Positions 35,083-47,262 of a stretch of DNA of 64,000 bases are shown here, piece by piece. Each line of letters opens with the position of its first letter. The first letter of the stretch is position 1. A model generated the notes under the pieces. The model was not told the DNA's origin. It was given only the letters and a program-made list of their open reading frames with translations, and did no database searches. The position numbers and the translations under genes were made by a program. This stretch comes from WTKG01 sp963735005 (GTDB lineage Bacteria > Actinomycetota > Actinomycetes > Actinomycetales > Demequinaceae), in assembly GCA_963735005.1 (NCBI GenBank), contig CAVTJA010000010.1, positions 186,001 to 250,000 on the forward strand, written 5' to 3'.

Positions 35083-36152
35083 GACTGCAACCCCTTCCGT
35101 ACCGCCTCGATCTGCGCGATGCTCACCTGCTCGTCGTCCGCGTGCGCGAGCTCCGGGTCGCCGGGCCCATAGTTCACGGCCGGGATCCCCAGCGCGCCAA
35201 ACCGCGCGACGTCCGTCCACCCGAGCTTGGCCCGCGGGGCGCCGACGCCGGTAGCGCCAACCGCCTCCACCAGTTCCCGGGCGAGCGGGGCGTCGAGCCC
35301 CGGCCGGCACGCGTCCGCCTGGTCGACGACCTCGATCTTGGTGCTCGCGGGGACCGCGCCGCCGAGCGCGTCCGTGACGTGCTGAATAGCGTCGGCCACG
35401 CTCTTGTCGGGCGCGAACCGGTAGTTGACCGTGACCACGCACTCGTCTGGCACCACATTTCCCGCGACGCCGCCGCGCACGCCCACCGCCTGCAGGCCCT
35501 CGCGGTAGTCGAGCCCGTCAACGGTCACCGTCGCGGCCTCGTACGCCGCGAGCGCGGCAAGCACGGGCGCGGCCGCGTGGATCGCGTTCGAGCCCTTCCA
35601 GGCGCGCGCGCTGTGCGCGGCCACGCCGGGGATGGCGAACTCGACACGCAACGTGCCGTTGCAGCCGCCCTCGATCACGCCGTCGGTGGGCTCGCATAGC
35701 ACGGCGAAGTCGCCAGCGAGCAGGTGCGGGTGGTTGCGGGCAAGGCGGCCGAGGCCGGACTTGGTCGCCTCCACCTCCTCGTGGTCGTAGAACACCCAGG
35801 TGACCTCGCGGTTGGGCTCGGCGAGCGCCGCCGCGAGCGACAACTGCACGGCTACGCCGGCCTTCATGTCCACCGTGCCGCGACCCCACAGCGTGTCGCC
35901 GTCGACGCGCGCCGGGAGGTTATCCGCGACGGGCACGGTGTCGAGGTGGCCGGCGACAATGACCCGTTCCGCGCGGCCGAGCTGGGTGCGCGCGACCAGG
36001 GCGTCGCCGTCGCGGGTGACCTCAAGATGGCCGCACGCGCGCAGCGCCGTCTCCACCTCGTCGGCGATACGGCGCTCGTCGCCGCTCACGGACGGAATGT
36101 CGACGAGAGCGCGCGCAAGCTCGCCCACTGGGGCGCGGAGGTCGAGGCTCAT
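35067..36152 (-). CDS. dapE: Succinyl-diaminopimelate desuccinylase
   Basis: 361 residues from ATG 36152 (MSLDLRAP). The M20 peptidase metal sites are visible: AGHLDTVPVAD, GRGTVDMKAGVA and YDHEEVEATKSGLG. It removes succinate from N-succinyl-LL-DAP in lysine and peptidoglycan precursor synthesis. It is divergent from dapD, leaving only 57 bp between the two starts, so their promoters overlap. dapC lies about 4 kb away. Confidence 0.93.
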   Translation of the reverse strand: MSLDLRAPVGELARALVDIPSVSGDERRIADEVETALRACGHLEVTRDGDALVARTQLGRAERVIVAGHLDTVPVADNLPARVDGDTLWGRGTVDMKAGVAVQLSLAAALAEPNREVTWVFYDHEEVEATKSGLGRLARNHPHLLAGDFAVLCEPTDGVIEGGCNGTLRVEFAIPGVAAHSARAWKGSNAIHAAAPVLAALAAYEAATVTVDGLDYREGLQAVGVRGGVAGNVVPDECVVTVNYRFAPDKSVADAIQHVTDALGGAVPASTKIEVVDQADACRPGLDAPLARELVEAVGATGVGAPRAKLGWTDVARFGALGIPAVNYGPGDPELAHADDEQVSIAQIEAVRKGLQSWLTS

Positions 36153-36209
36153 GCGACCAGCGTAGTCACGCGTACGGCCAGCGCGGGCGCGCACCGTAGG
36201 CTATGGGCC

Positions 36210-37157
36210 ATGAACCGGACTGCCCACGGATACGGACTGGCTACGACTTCCGCAGACGGCGCCGTGCTCGACACCTGGTTTCCCGCCCCCGAGCTTGGCG
36301 ACCCCTCCCCCGGCCACCAGCCGCCGGACGGCCTCAAGGCTGGCGAGCGCCACGACGCCTTGCGCAACGTGGACGTCTCCATGGTGTTCATCGAGATCGA
36401 CTGCGACAAGCCGCCCACCACCGTCCCCGACGCCTACCTGCGCCTGCACCTGCTGAGCCTTCGCATGGTCAAGCCGCACGACGTCAACCTCGACGGCATC
36501 TTTGGCGTCCTCACGAACGTGGCGTGGACGCGCCACGGACCGGTGTGCATCTCCGAGATCGACCAGGTGCGGATGCGCTTCCGCGCGGCCGGCCTCGCCC
36601 TCAACGTCGACAGCGTGGACAAGTTTCCGCGGATGGTTGACTACGTGGTCCCCACCGGCGTCAGAATTGCCGACGCGGACCGCGTCCGCCTTGGCGCCCA
36701 CCTGGCCGAAGGAACCACGGTCATGCACGAGGGCTTCGTGAACTACAACGCCGGCACGCTTGGCGTCTCCATGATCGAGGGCCGCGTGTCCGCGGGCGTC
36801 GTGGTGGGCGACGGCTCCGATGTCGGCGGCGGCGCGTCCATCATGGGCACGCTCTCCGGCGGCGGCACCGAGGTCATCTCGATCGGCGAGCGCTCCCTGC
36901 TGGGCGCGAACTCAGGGCTTGGCATCCCGCTCGGCGACGACTGCGTGGTCGAGGCCGGACTCTACGTCACGGCCAGCTCCAAGGTCACGCTCGTGGGCCA
37001 GACGGACGATGCCGGGGCGCCGCTGGTGGTCAAGGCACGCGAGCTCTCGGGCAAGAACGGCCTGCTGTTCCGGCGCAACTCCATGACGGGCGCCCTCGAG
37101 GCCGTAGCGCGCGAAGGTTCGGGCGTCACGCTGAACGACGCCCTGCACGCGAATTAG
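36210..37157 (+). CDS. dapD: Tetrahydrodipicolinate N-succinyltransferase
   Basis: 315 residues from ATG 36210; the longer open frame from 35724 is antisense to dapE. It is the actinobacterial type of DapD, with an N-terminal domain (VDVSMVFIEIDCDKPP) and a C-terminal left-handed beta-helix (GAHLAEGTTVMHEGFVNYNA, GRVSAGVVVGDGSDVGGGAS). It catalyses the succinylation step that precedes DapC and DapE. Confidence 0.94.
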   Translation: MNRTAHGYGLATTSADGAVLDTWFPAPELGDPSPGHQPPDGLKAGERHDALRNVDVSMVFIEIDCDKPPTTVPDAYLRLHLLSLRMVKPHDVNLDGIFGVLTNVAWTRHGPVCISEIDQVRMRFRAAGLALNVDSVDKFPRMVDYVVPTGVRIADADRVRLGAHLAEGTTVMHEGFVNYNAGTLGVSMIEGRVSAGVVVGDGSDVGGGASIMGTLSGGGTEVISIGERSLLGANSGLGIPLGDDCVVEAGLYVTASSKVTLVGQTDDAGAPLVVKARELSGKNGLLFRRNSMTGALEAVAREGSGVTLNDALHAN

Positions 37158-37164
37158 GACCCCC

Positions 37165-38070
37165 ATGGCTGCCCGTCGCTCCCGGCGCACCGCCGGGCTC
37201 ACGTCGCTGGCAATCATCGCCGTATTGATCGCCGCGGGCATCTACTTTGGTCCCAAGCTGTTCGACCGCTACGGCGACCGCTACTTCTCGACCGCGTCGT
37301 GCACCGCGATCGTCGCCAACGACGGCAGCACGCTCACGGGGGTGCAGTCCGAGAACGCGGCCATCATCGCGGCCTACGCCGTGCGCCGCGACCTCCCTAC
37401 CCAGGCGGCCACGATTGCGCTATCCGTGGCGATCCAGGAGTCCGGCCTGCGAAACGTCACCTACGGAGACCGCGACTCGCTCGGGCTGTTCCAGCAGCGC
37501 CCGTCGCAAGGCTGGGGCACCGCGGAGGAGGTCTCGAACCCGCGTTACGCCACCAAAGCGTTCTACGAGGCCCTGCTCAGGGTGGACGGCTGGGAGGCGA
37601 TGGACGTGACGGTGGCCGCGCAGACCGTGCAGCGGTCTGGCTTCCCCGACGCCTACGCCGCCCACGAGGACGAGGCGCGCGTGTGGGCAACGGCGCTCAC
37701 CGGCGGTGCAGGCATCGACGCCGTCACGTGCCACCTGCCGAAGTCCAAACCTTCCGCCTCCGCGGTTGAAGACTTCCGGACGTGGGTGCACCAGAACTTC
37801 GGGCGACAGGTCGTCATGACGGTGGTCGCTGGCGAGCCGGGCTTCGCGACGGTGGTTCTCGAGCACGATGAGGGCCGTTACCGGGACGCGTTGGCGGCGT
37901 GGGCAGTCACGTCGGCCTCGGCTCACCCCATCGAGTCCGTGGCGTCGTGCGCAACGTCGTGGTCGCGCGCAACCGGGGAGTGGTCCGCGGACGCTTCAGA
38001 GGACGCACCCACAGACTGCTCGGAGACCAGCGTGACGGTGATGCTCGCGCTTCCTCAGCGGGACGCGTAG
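37165..38070 (+). CDS. Secreted/membrane-anchored lysozyme-like (transglycosylase-fold) protein
   Basis: 301 residues. One N-terminal helix (GLTSLAIIAVLIAAGIYFG) is followed by a domain with AIQESGLRNVTYGDRDSLGL, FQQRPSQGWG, TKAFYEALLRVDGWEAM and VQRSGFPDAYAAHE. This is a widely conserved actinobacterial domain with a goose-lysozyme/transglycosylase-like Glu-containing ESGL motif. The C-terminal third is variable. It may act on peptidoglycan; substrate and activity are not shown. It starts 7 bp after dapD. Confidence 0.75.
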   Translation: MAARRSRRTAGLTSLAIIAVLIAAGIYFGPKLFDRYGDRYFSTASCTAIVANDGSTLTGVQSENAAIIAAYAVRRDLPTQAATIALSVAIQESGLRNVTYGDRDSLGLFQQRPSQGWGTAEEVSNPRYATKAFYEALLRVDGWEAMDVTVAAQTVQRSGFPDAYAAHEDEARVWATALTGGAGIDAVTCHLPKSKPSASAVEDFRTWVHQNFGRQVVMTVVAGEPGFATVVLEHDEGRYRDALAAWAVTSASAHPIESVASCATSWSRATGEWSADASEDAPTDCSETSVTVMLALPQRDA

Positions 38071-38525
38071 GGCGCCGCGGTCTTGCCGCCGAACGACCGC
38101 TTCTTCGCGACCTTGATGTCACCTGCGACGAGCGACGCGATGGCGTCGCCGAGGTCGGGCTTGCCGCCCTCGCCGCTTGTCGCCCCGAGCTCTTGGCTGT
38201 CGGTGCGGCGCACGCATCGGCCATAGCGAATCTCAAGTTCTACGGAACCGATGGTCTTGGTGTCTGGCACGGCGGCGTCGTCGGCACCGATCAGCGGCCG
38301 CAGCTCGGCACGCCACGACGTTCCCTCTTCGCTGGTGGCGGTAATGCACACTGCGGCGGAGCTTCCCTCGGAAGCCGGGTCCCAGAGGGTCATCGCACGG
38401 ACCCCAGCGCCCCACACCGGGTTGTCGAGGTGCGCCTCGAGCGCGAGGCGGTCGCCGTAGGTATCACGGATGCGCTTCGCCTCCGCTCGAACCCACGCGA
38501 TCTGGTCCTCGAACGTCACAGTCAT
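38055..38525 (-). CDS. Hypothetical protein
   Basis: 156 residues, no signal peptide or membrane helix. An alpha/beta pattern with a central beta-rich part (SSAAVCITATSEEGTSWRAE, VELEIRYGRCV) and a basic tail. It converges with and overlaps the preceding gene by 16 bp. No family was recognised. Confidence 0.7.
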   Translation of the reverse strand: MTVTFEDQIAWVRAEAKRIRDTYGDRLALEAHLDNPVWGAGVRAMTLWDPASEGSSAAVCITATSEEGTSWRAELRPLIGADDAAVPDTKTIGSVELEIRYGRCVRRTDSQELGATSGEGGKPDLGDAIASLVAGDIKVAKKRSFGGKTAAPYASR

Positions 38526-38635
38526 CTTTGCCCCACATGTGTTGGTTCGGGTCTGAACCCACGGTAGGCCCGCGGCGCGGTTTCCGCCTGGCGAACGGTG
38601 TTGGATGCATCACGCCCACACGGGGCGTTGGGGCC

Positions 38636-39931
38636 CTACTCGCGCGAGGCGATGTCCGTGTACGCGCGTTCGGTCTCGCCAATGTAGATCTGGCGCGGGC
38701 GGCCAATCTTGGTACGCGGGTCGCGGATCATCTCGCGCCAGTGCGCGATCCAGCCGGGCATGCGGCCAAGCACGAACAGCGGCGTGAACATGGACGGCGG
38801 GAAGCCCATCGCCTTGTAAAGCAGGCCGGTGTAGAAGTCCACGTTCGGATAGAGCTTGCGCTCGATGAAATACTCGTCGCTCAGCGCGATCGCCTCGAGC
38901 TCCTTGGCCATGTCGAAGAGCTCGCTGTTGCCGCCCAGGCTGGCGAGCACCTCGTCGGCGACCTTCTTGACCTCTGCGCCGCGTGGGTCGTAGGACTTGT
39001 AGACACGGTGGCCAAAGCCCATCAGGCGGGCGCCCTCGGCCTTGTCCTTCACCTTGGCGACGAACTGCTCGATGGTGTCGCCGGACGCCTTAATCTCGTC
39101 AAACATCTGAAGTGCCGCCTCGTTCGCACCGCCGTGCAGCGGGCCAGACAGCGCGCCCACGCCAGCGGACACCGACGCGTAAACGTTCGCCTGGCTCGAG
39201 CCGACGATGCGCACGGTGGACGTGGAGCAATTCTGCTCGTGGTCGGCGTGGAGGATCAGCAGCAGGTCCATGGCGCGGCGGATCTTGGGGTCGACGTCGT
39301 AGGCGTCGGCGTTGGGCGCGAAAGTGAGCCGGAGGAACTCCTCGACGTAGTCAGTGCCGTGCTTCTTAGGCTCGATGAACTCCTGGCCGGCGGCGCGGCG
39401 CTGGAGGTACGAGATCACGGTGGCCGTTTTGGCCATCAGCAGCACGGACGCAAGTTCTACCTGCTCCTCGTCACGGCCGACGCTGTCGGGGTAGAACGTC
39501 GAGAGCGTGGAGATCGCGCCGGCAAGCACCGCCATGGGGTGCGCGTCGCGGGGGAAGGCGCCGAGGAACTGCTTGATGCCGTCGTGCACCTGCATGTGGC
39601 GCGCGACGCGGTTCTCAAGCGCGGTGAGGAGGTCGCGGGTGGGAAGCTCGCCGTGGATCAGCAGGTAGGCCACCTCGAGGAACGTGGACTTCTGCGCGAG
39701 CTCGGAAATCGAGTAGCCGCGGTAGCGGAGGATGCCCTCGTCGCCGTCGATGTACGTGATCGCGGACTCGCACGAAGCGGTGTTCATGAACCCGGGGTCG
39801 ATCGTCACCATCTCGGTGTCGCGCAGGAGGGTCGCGACCGAGATTCCGTCGTTGCCAATGGTCGCGCGCTCGATGGTGAGTTCGCGGTCCTTGCCGTCGA
39901 CGATCAGCCTGGCTTCAACAGCCTTTCCCAT
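38636..39931 (-). CDS. gltA: Citrate synthase
   Basis: 431 residues from ATG 39931 (MGKAVEARL), chosen because GGAGG lies 5 bases upstream. An in-frame start at 39985 lacks this. Catalytic marks: HADHEQNCSTSTVR, GPLHGGANEAALQMFDEI (His) and GFGHRVYKSYDPRG (His, with Asp later in NVDFYTGLLY). A type-II bacterial citrate synthase, first enzyme of the TCA cycle. Confidence 0.96.
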   Translation of the reverse strand: MGKAVEARLIVDGKDRELTIERATIGNDGISVATLLRDTEMVTIDPGFMNTASCESAITYIDGDEGILRYRGYSISELAQKSTFLEVAYLLIHGELPTRDLLTALENRVARHMQVHDGIKQFLGAFPRDAHPMAVLAGAISTLSTFYPDSVGRDEEQVELASVLLMAKTATVISYLQRRAAGQEFIEPKKHGTDYVEEFLRLTFAPNADAYDVDPKIRRAMDLLLILHADHEQNCSTSTVRIVGSSQANVYASVSAGVGALSGPLHGGANEAALQMFDEIKASGDTIEQFVAKVKDKAEGARLMGFGHRVYKSYDPRGAEVKKVADEVLASLGGNSELFDMAKELEAIALSDEYFIERKLYPNVDFYTGLLYKAMGFPPSMFTPLFVLGRMPGWIAHWREMIRDPRTKIGRPRQIYIGETERAYTDIASRE

Positions 39932-40031
39932 AAGGTCCTCCAACAAATCGTCAGCATTTGGCAATGATTGGAGTGTATCGGGCACCGGCGACGGTTCCCA
40001 ACCGAGCCCCAGAGGAGCCCTTTCGCACCCG

Positions 40032-41144
40032 CTAAACGGCCTCTAGACGCGCCACAGCCGCCGCGATGCGCTCATCCGACGCCGTGATCGAGATGCGCAC
40101 GTGAGCCGCGCCTGCGGCCCCGTAGAAGGCGCCTGGCGCCACGACGATGCCGAGGTCGGCGAGCCACGCGACGGTGTCCCAACAGTCCTCCCCGCGCGTC
40201 GCCCAGAGGTACAGCCCCGCGCGCGAGTGGTCCACGGTGAAGCCGGCGCCCTCGATGGCGGCCTTGAGCGCCTCGCGCCGCGCACGATACACCTCGCGCT
40301 GCGCCGCCACGTGGTCGTCGTCCGCGAGCGCGGCCTGCATGGCCGCCTGCACCGGCCCAGGCACGATCATGCCCGCGTGCTTGCGCGTCTCGAGTAGCGC
40401 CGCGATGACGTTGCGATCCCCCGCCGCGAACGCGGCCCGGTACCCCGCAAGGTTTGACTGCTTGGACAGCGAGTACACGGCGAGCAGGCCATCGTGCGAG
40501 CCGCCGCACACGTCGGGGTCGAGGATGCTGGGGACGCCCGTGCCGTCGTCGTCCCAATCGAGCTCGGCGTAGCACTCGTCCGACGCGACCACCGCGCCCA
40601 CGGCGCGGGCGGCCTCCACGACCTCGGCCAGCCACTCGCGCGTGGCGACCGCCCCCGTGGGGTTCGAAGGCGAGTTCACCCACACAAGCTTGACGTCCTT
40701 CTTGCCGCGCCAATCCGCGACGTTGTCGGTCGGGAGGGCACGGGCGCCCGCGAGGGTCGCGCCGACGTCGTAGGTCGGGTACGCGACCTCGGGGATGACG
40801 ACGGTGTCCCGCTTGTCGAGACCCATGAGGCCCGGTAGCCAAGCCACGAATTCCTTGGAGCCGATCGTGGGCAGCACCGTGTCAGGGTCCACGCCTGGCA
40901 CGCCGCGGCGGCGCTCGAACCAGTCCGCGACCGCCTCGCGCAGCGCCGGGGTGCCGTGCGTCGCGGGGTAGCCGTGCGAGTTCGCGGCGGCGGCCAGGGC
41001 GTCCTGGATCACCTGCGGCGTGGGGTCAACTGGGGTGCCGACGGACAGCACCACGGGGCCGTCGTCGTGCCTCGCGGCGCGTTCGACGTACGGCGTGAGG
41101 GAGTCCCAGGGGAAGTCCGGGAGCGACGCCGGATTCAGTCCCAT
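40032..41144 (-). CDS. dapC: Succinyldiaminopimelate aminotransferase
   Basis: 370 residues, class I/II PLP aminotransferase. The PLP lysine is in YSLSKQSNLAGYR. SNPTGAV and SDECYAELDWDD are the usual active-site segments. It lies directly after the ferredoxin gene (24 bp), the same order as fdxC-dapC in Mycobacterium, and fits with dapD and dapE in this window to complete the succinylase route to DAP. Confidence 0.93.
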   Translation of the reverse strand: MGLNPASLPDFPWDSLTPYVERAARHDDGPVVLSVGTPVDPTPQVIQDALAAAANSHGYPATHGTPALREAVADWFERRRGVPGVDPDTVLPTIGSKEFVAWLPGLMGLDKRDTVVIPEVAYPTYDVGATLAGARALPTDNVADWRGKKDVKLVWVNSPSNPTGAVATREWLAEVVEAARAVGAVVASDECYAELDWDDDGTGVPSILDPDVCGGSHDGLLAVYSLSKQSNLAGYRAAFAAGDRNVIAALLETRKHAGMIVPGPVQAAMQAALADDDHVAAQREVYRARREALKAAIEGAGFTVDHSRAGLYLWATRGEDCWDTVAWLADLGIVVAPGAFYGAAGAAHVRISITASDERIAAAVARLEAV

Positions 41145-41168
41145 CGCGTCACCCCTTCGCGCGTGGTG

Positions 41169-41495
41169 CTACTTGTCGACCGGCTGAGGCGGGAGCATCT
41201 TGATGATGTCGTGGTCGTGCTCGATCAGACCCATCTTCGCAGCGCCGCCAGGAGACCCGATCTCCGAGAAGAACTCGACGTTCGCCTCGTAGTAATTCGC
41301 CCACTTGTCGGGGACGTCGTCCTCGTAGTAGATCGCCTCGACGGGGCACACCGGCTCGCACGCGCCGCAGTCGACGCACTCGTCCGGGTGGATGTAGAGC
41401 ATCCGCTCGCCCTCATAGATGCAGTCCACGGGACACTCGTCGATACATGCCTTGTCCTTGAGGTCAACACAGGGCAGGGCGATGACGTACGTCAC
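41169..41495 (-). CDS. fdxA: 7Fe ferredoxin
   Basis: 108 residues from a GTG with AAGGAGA upstream. The N-terminal cluster region has CIDECPVDCIYEGERM and the second CVDCGACEPVCPVEAI, giving one 3Fe-4S and one 4Fe-4S site. The acidic C-terminal extension (KWANYYEANVEFFSEIGSPG) is typical of actinobacterial FdxA/FdxC. It is an electron carrier. Confidence 0.96.
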   Translation of the reverse strand: MTYVIALPCVDLKDKACIDECPVDCIYEGERMLYIHPDECVDCGACEPVCPVEAIYYEDDVPDKWANYYEANVEFFSEIGSPGGAAKMGLIEHDHDIIKMLPPQPVDK

Positions 41496-41574
41496 GAGTG
41501 TCTCCTTCCGGGAGTCGAGTGCCGCACTTATTCTACCCGGACGCGGCGGCCGCCAGAGGACGAGCGGGGTGCCG

Positions 41575-44266
<2,692 letters not shown>

Positions 44267-44286
<20 letters not shown>

Positions 44287-44632
44287 TGTTTCCCCCCTCA
44301 AGGATTCCACGCGGCACGAAGCTGACCGCGACGATCGCGACGGCCGCCCCGTACACCCACGCTCGGCCCACGGAGTCGTCAACGAACACGGAGCTTCCAC
44401 CCGGTCCGTCCCCGTACATGAGGACCATCATGATTGCGATCCAAGCCCCTGCGTAGACGGTCAACCCCGCGTACCTGTGCCACGTGCGCGCGAAGACGCC
44501 GGTGGACAACACAAGAACGATCGCGATCGCCACGCCGAAGTACGGCGCCGCGCGGTGCACGCCGGTGCCGACGATCGCCACAAGCGCGCCAGCGACGGCG
44601 AGGACGGCGAGGCCCAGGATTCGTCGCAGCAT
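44267..44632 (-). CDS. Small membrane protein, four helices
   Basis: 121 residues with four predicted membrane helices (GLAVLAVAGALVAIVG, FGVAIAIVLVLSTGVFA, LTVYAGAWIAIMMVLMY, YGAAVAIVAVSFVPRG). Similar small proteins lie next to cell-envelope genes in actinobacteria (DUF6113-like), but the assignment is uncertain. It overlaps the VanW gene by 20 bp and is 17 bp after typA, so the three genes may form an operon. Confidence 0.8.
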
Positions 44633-44649
44633 GGCTAAAGACTAGGGGT

Positions 44650-46560
44650 TTACGCCGGAGAATTCTCGGCGCGCTTGGCGCGGGACGCCGTCCGGCCCCT
44701 CTCGACCTGGTTCAGGACTACCTTGCGGATGCGTACCCAGTCGGTAGTGACCTCTACACATTCGTCGTCGCGGGCGAATTCAAGGCACTCCTCGAGCGTC
44801 AACCGGCGGGCTGGCGTCAGGCGCTCGAGCTCCTCGCTCGTCGACGAGCGAATGTTGTTGAGCTTCTTTTCCTTGGTGATGTTGATATCCATGTCTTCGC
44901 CGCGGGAGTTCTCGCCGACGACCATGCCCTCGTACACCTCTTCGGTGGGCTTCACGAAGAAGGTGCCGCGATCGGCGAGGGTAATGACCGCGTTCGATGT
45001 CACGACGCCCGCTCGGTCCGCTACCAACGAACCGCTCGAACGGAAATCGATGTTGCCCGCCCACGGCTCGTAGCCGTGCGCGATCGACGACGCGATGCCC
45101 GTGCCCCGCGTCTCCGTGAGGAACAAGGTGCGGAAGCCGATGAGCCCGCGCGCGGGGACGATGAACTCCATGCGCACCCAGCCCGTGCCGTGGTTCGACA
45201 TTGACTCCATGCGCCCCTTGCGCGCTGCGAGCAACTGGGTCACAGCGCCCAGGTATTCCTCGGGCACGTCGATCGTCATGTGCTCCATAGGCTCGTGAAC
45301 CTTGCCGTCGACCGTGCGCGTGACGACCTGGGGCTTGCCAACGGTGAGCTCGAAGCCCTCGCGCCGCATCTGCTCCACAAGGATGGCGAGCGCAAGTTCG
45401 CCTCGGCCCTGGACCTCCCACGCGTCGGGGCGGTCGGTGGGCAGGACGCGGATGGAGACGTTACCAACAAGCTCGCGGTCGAGGCGGTCCTTCACCTGGC
45501 GCGCGGTCACCTTTGCGCCCTTGGCGCGGCCCGCGAGCGGCGACGTGTTGATGCCGATCGTCATGGAGATGGCCGGGTCGTCGACCGTGATGAGCGGCAG
45601 CGGCCGCGGGTTGTCGATGTCCGTCAGGGTCTCGCCGATCGTGATGTTCTCGATTCCAGCGACGGCGACGATGTCGCCCGGCCCCGCGCTGTCGGTGGGC
45701 ACGCGGTCGAGCCCCTTGGTTTCGAGCAATTCGGTGACCTTGACGTTCGAGATGGTGCCGTCAGCGCGCGCCCACGCGACCATCTGACCCTTGCGGATCT
45801 CGCCGTTAAACACGCGCAGCAACGCGAGGCGTCCGAGGAAGGGCGATGCGTCGAGGTTGGTGACGTGTGCCTGCAGCGGCGCGCCTTCCTCGTACGTGGG
45901 GGCGGGAATGCGGCTCATGATGACGCCGAATAGGGGCTCGAGGTTTTCGCTGTCTGGCAGCTCGCCGTTGGCGGGCTGGTTGAGCGAAGCGCGCCCTGCC
46001 TTGGCCGACGCGTACACGACCGGGACCTCAAGCAGCCCGTCCACGTCGAGCTCCGGGACGTCGTCGTGGAGGTCGGATGCGAGGCCGAGCAAAAGGTCGT
46101 GAGTCTCCTCGACGACCTCGGCGATGCGCGAGTCGGGGCGGTCAACCTTGTTGACGACGATGATCACGGGGAGCAACGCCTCTAGCGCCTTGCGGAGCAC
46201 GAAGCGGGTCTGCGGCAGCGGGCCCTCGCTCGCGTCGACAAGCAGCACGACGCCATCAACCATTGAGAGGCCGCGCTCGACCTCACCGCCGAAGTCGGCG
46301 TGGCCGGGGGTGTCAATGACGTTGATGGTGGCGCCGCCGTCCGGCGCGTGTGCGCCGGTGTAGCGGATCGCGGTGTTCTTCGCGAGAATCGTGATGCCCT
46401 TTTCGCGCTCGAGGTCGCCGGAGTCCATGGCGCGCTCGGAGACGTGATCGTGCTCGCCGAAGGCGCCACCCTGCCACAGCATGGCGTCCACAAGGGTGGT
46501 CTTGCCGTGGTCGACGTGGGCGACGATGGCGACGTTGCGCAGGTCAGAACGCGCGGGCAT
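44650..46560 (-). CDS. typA: Ribosome-associated translational GTPase TypA/BipA
   Basis: 636 residues. GTPase motifs: AHVDHGKTTLVDAML (G1), DTPGHADFGGEVER (G3) and NKVDRPDS (G4). EF-G-like domains follow and then the TypA-specific C-terminal domain (NNIRSSTSEELERLTPARRL). It is involved in ribosome assembly and stress adaptation. In Mycobacterium typA is likewise a few genes from the fdxC-dapC region. Confidence 0.96.
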   Translation of the reverse strand: MPARSDLRNVAIVAHVDHGKTTLVDAMLWQGGAFGEHDHVSERAMDSGDLEREKGITILAKNTAIRYTGAHAPDGGATINVIDTPGHADFGGEVERGLSMVDGVVLLVDASEGPLPQTRFVLRKALEALLPVIIVVNKVDRPDSRIAEVVEETHDLLLGLASDLHDDVPELDVDGLLEVPVVYASAKAGRASLNQPANGELPDSENLEPLFGVIMSRIPAPTYEEGAPLQAHVTNLDASPFLGRLALLRVFNGEIRKGQMVAWARADGTISNVKVTELLETKGLDRVPTDSAGPGDIVAVAGIENITIGETLTDIDNPRPLPLITVDDPAISMTIGINTSPLAGRAKGAKVTARQVKDRLDRELVGNVSIRVLPTDRPDAWEVQGRGELALAILVEQMRREGFELTVGKPQVVTRTVDGKVHEPMEHMTIDVPEEYLGAVTQLLAARKGRMESMSNHGTGWVRMEFIVPARGLIGFRTLFLTETRGTGIASSIAHGYEPWAGNIDFRSSGSLVADRAGVVTSNAVITLADRGTFFVKPTEEVYEGMVVGENSRGEDMDINITKEKKLNNIRSSTSEELERLTPARRLTLEECLEFARDDECVEVTTDWVRIRKVVLNQVERGRTASRAKRAENSPA

Positions 46561-46713
46561 AAGTTTCTCGATCCGTAAGGGTGGGGAATGCGGTCGTACG
46601 CAGACCGCCAGGAGAGTGTAACGCTGAAAGTGGGCCAGTAAGGCGGAAAGGCTCGGGCGGTGGGGACCGCCCGAGCCTCCCGCATCGCCGAGGGAGATCG
46701 GCGAATCTATGAG

Positions 46714-47223
46714 CTATGAGTCAGACGAGGCGGCCGGACCGAGGTCCCAGACCGAGATTGCCGCCTGCTCAAGCACGGTTACCGTCAACGAATCCGACGC
46801 TCCCGTCGACGTCGAGACGCCGATCGTTAGTTCGGTCACGGTGGCGGGAAGCGAGGCGGCCACCACGGTGTCGAAAGACGCCGTCGCAAAGCCGCCAGGC
46901 TCGAGGTCAACGATGGCGGGCCCGCTGGGCCCGGTGAGGGTAAGTCCGTCAGGCAACGTGAGCCAGACGGCCACGTCGTGTGCGGACTCCCCCGATTCTT
47001 CCGTCACGGTGACCGTGACGGTGAGCGTCTCGCCCGGGAGCACGTCGGCCGTAGAGGCCGACGTGCCCACCGAGACGTTCGCAACGACGGTAGCGGATTC
47101 GGCTGCAGCGGGTCCCATGGAGACCGCCACTGCAAGCGCCGCACCTGTGGCCAGCGCGCCGAGCCCAGCCAGCGAGGCGCGTAGCGCCCCGCTGGCCCGG
47201 TTCGTCGAACCGATCCGCACCAT
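46714..47223 (-). CDS. Secreted beta-sandwich protein
   Basis: 169 residues from ATG 47223 with GGGAGAAGAG upstream. Signal peptide (GLGALATGAALAVAVSMGPAAA). The mature protein is a single Ig-like/CARDB- or DUF11-like beta-sandwich (LPGETLTVTVTVTEESGES, DVAVWLTLPDGLTLTGPSGP), rich in Thr and Val. No sorting signal is seen. It starts 39 bp after the repeat protein on the same strand and is probably co-expressed with it. Confidence 0.78.
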   Translation of the reverse strand: MVRIGSTNRASGALRASLAGLGALATGAALAVAVSMGPAAAESATVVANVSVGTSASTADVLPGETLTVTVTVTEESGESAHDVAVWLTLPDGLTLTGPSGPAIVDLEPGGFATASFDTVVAASLPATVTELTIGVSTSTGASDSLTVTVLEQAAISVWDLGPAASSDS

Positions 47224-47262
47224 TGGGCTCTTCTCCCGAGAGCTCAACGAGCCGGCCGTTGC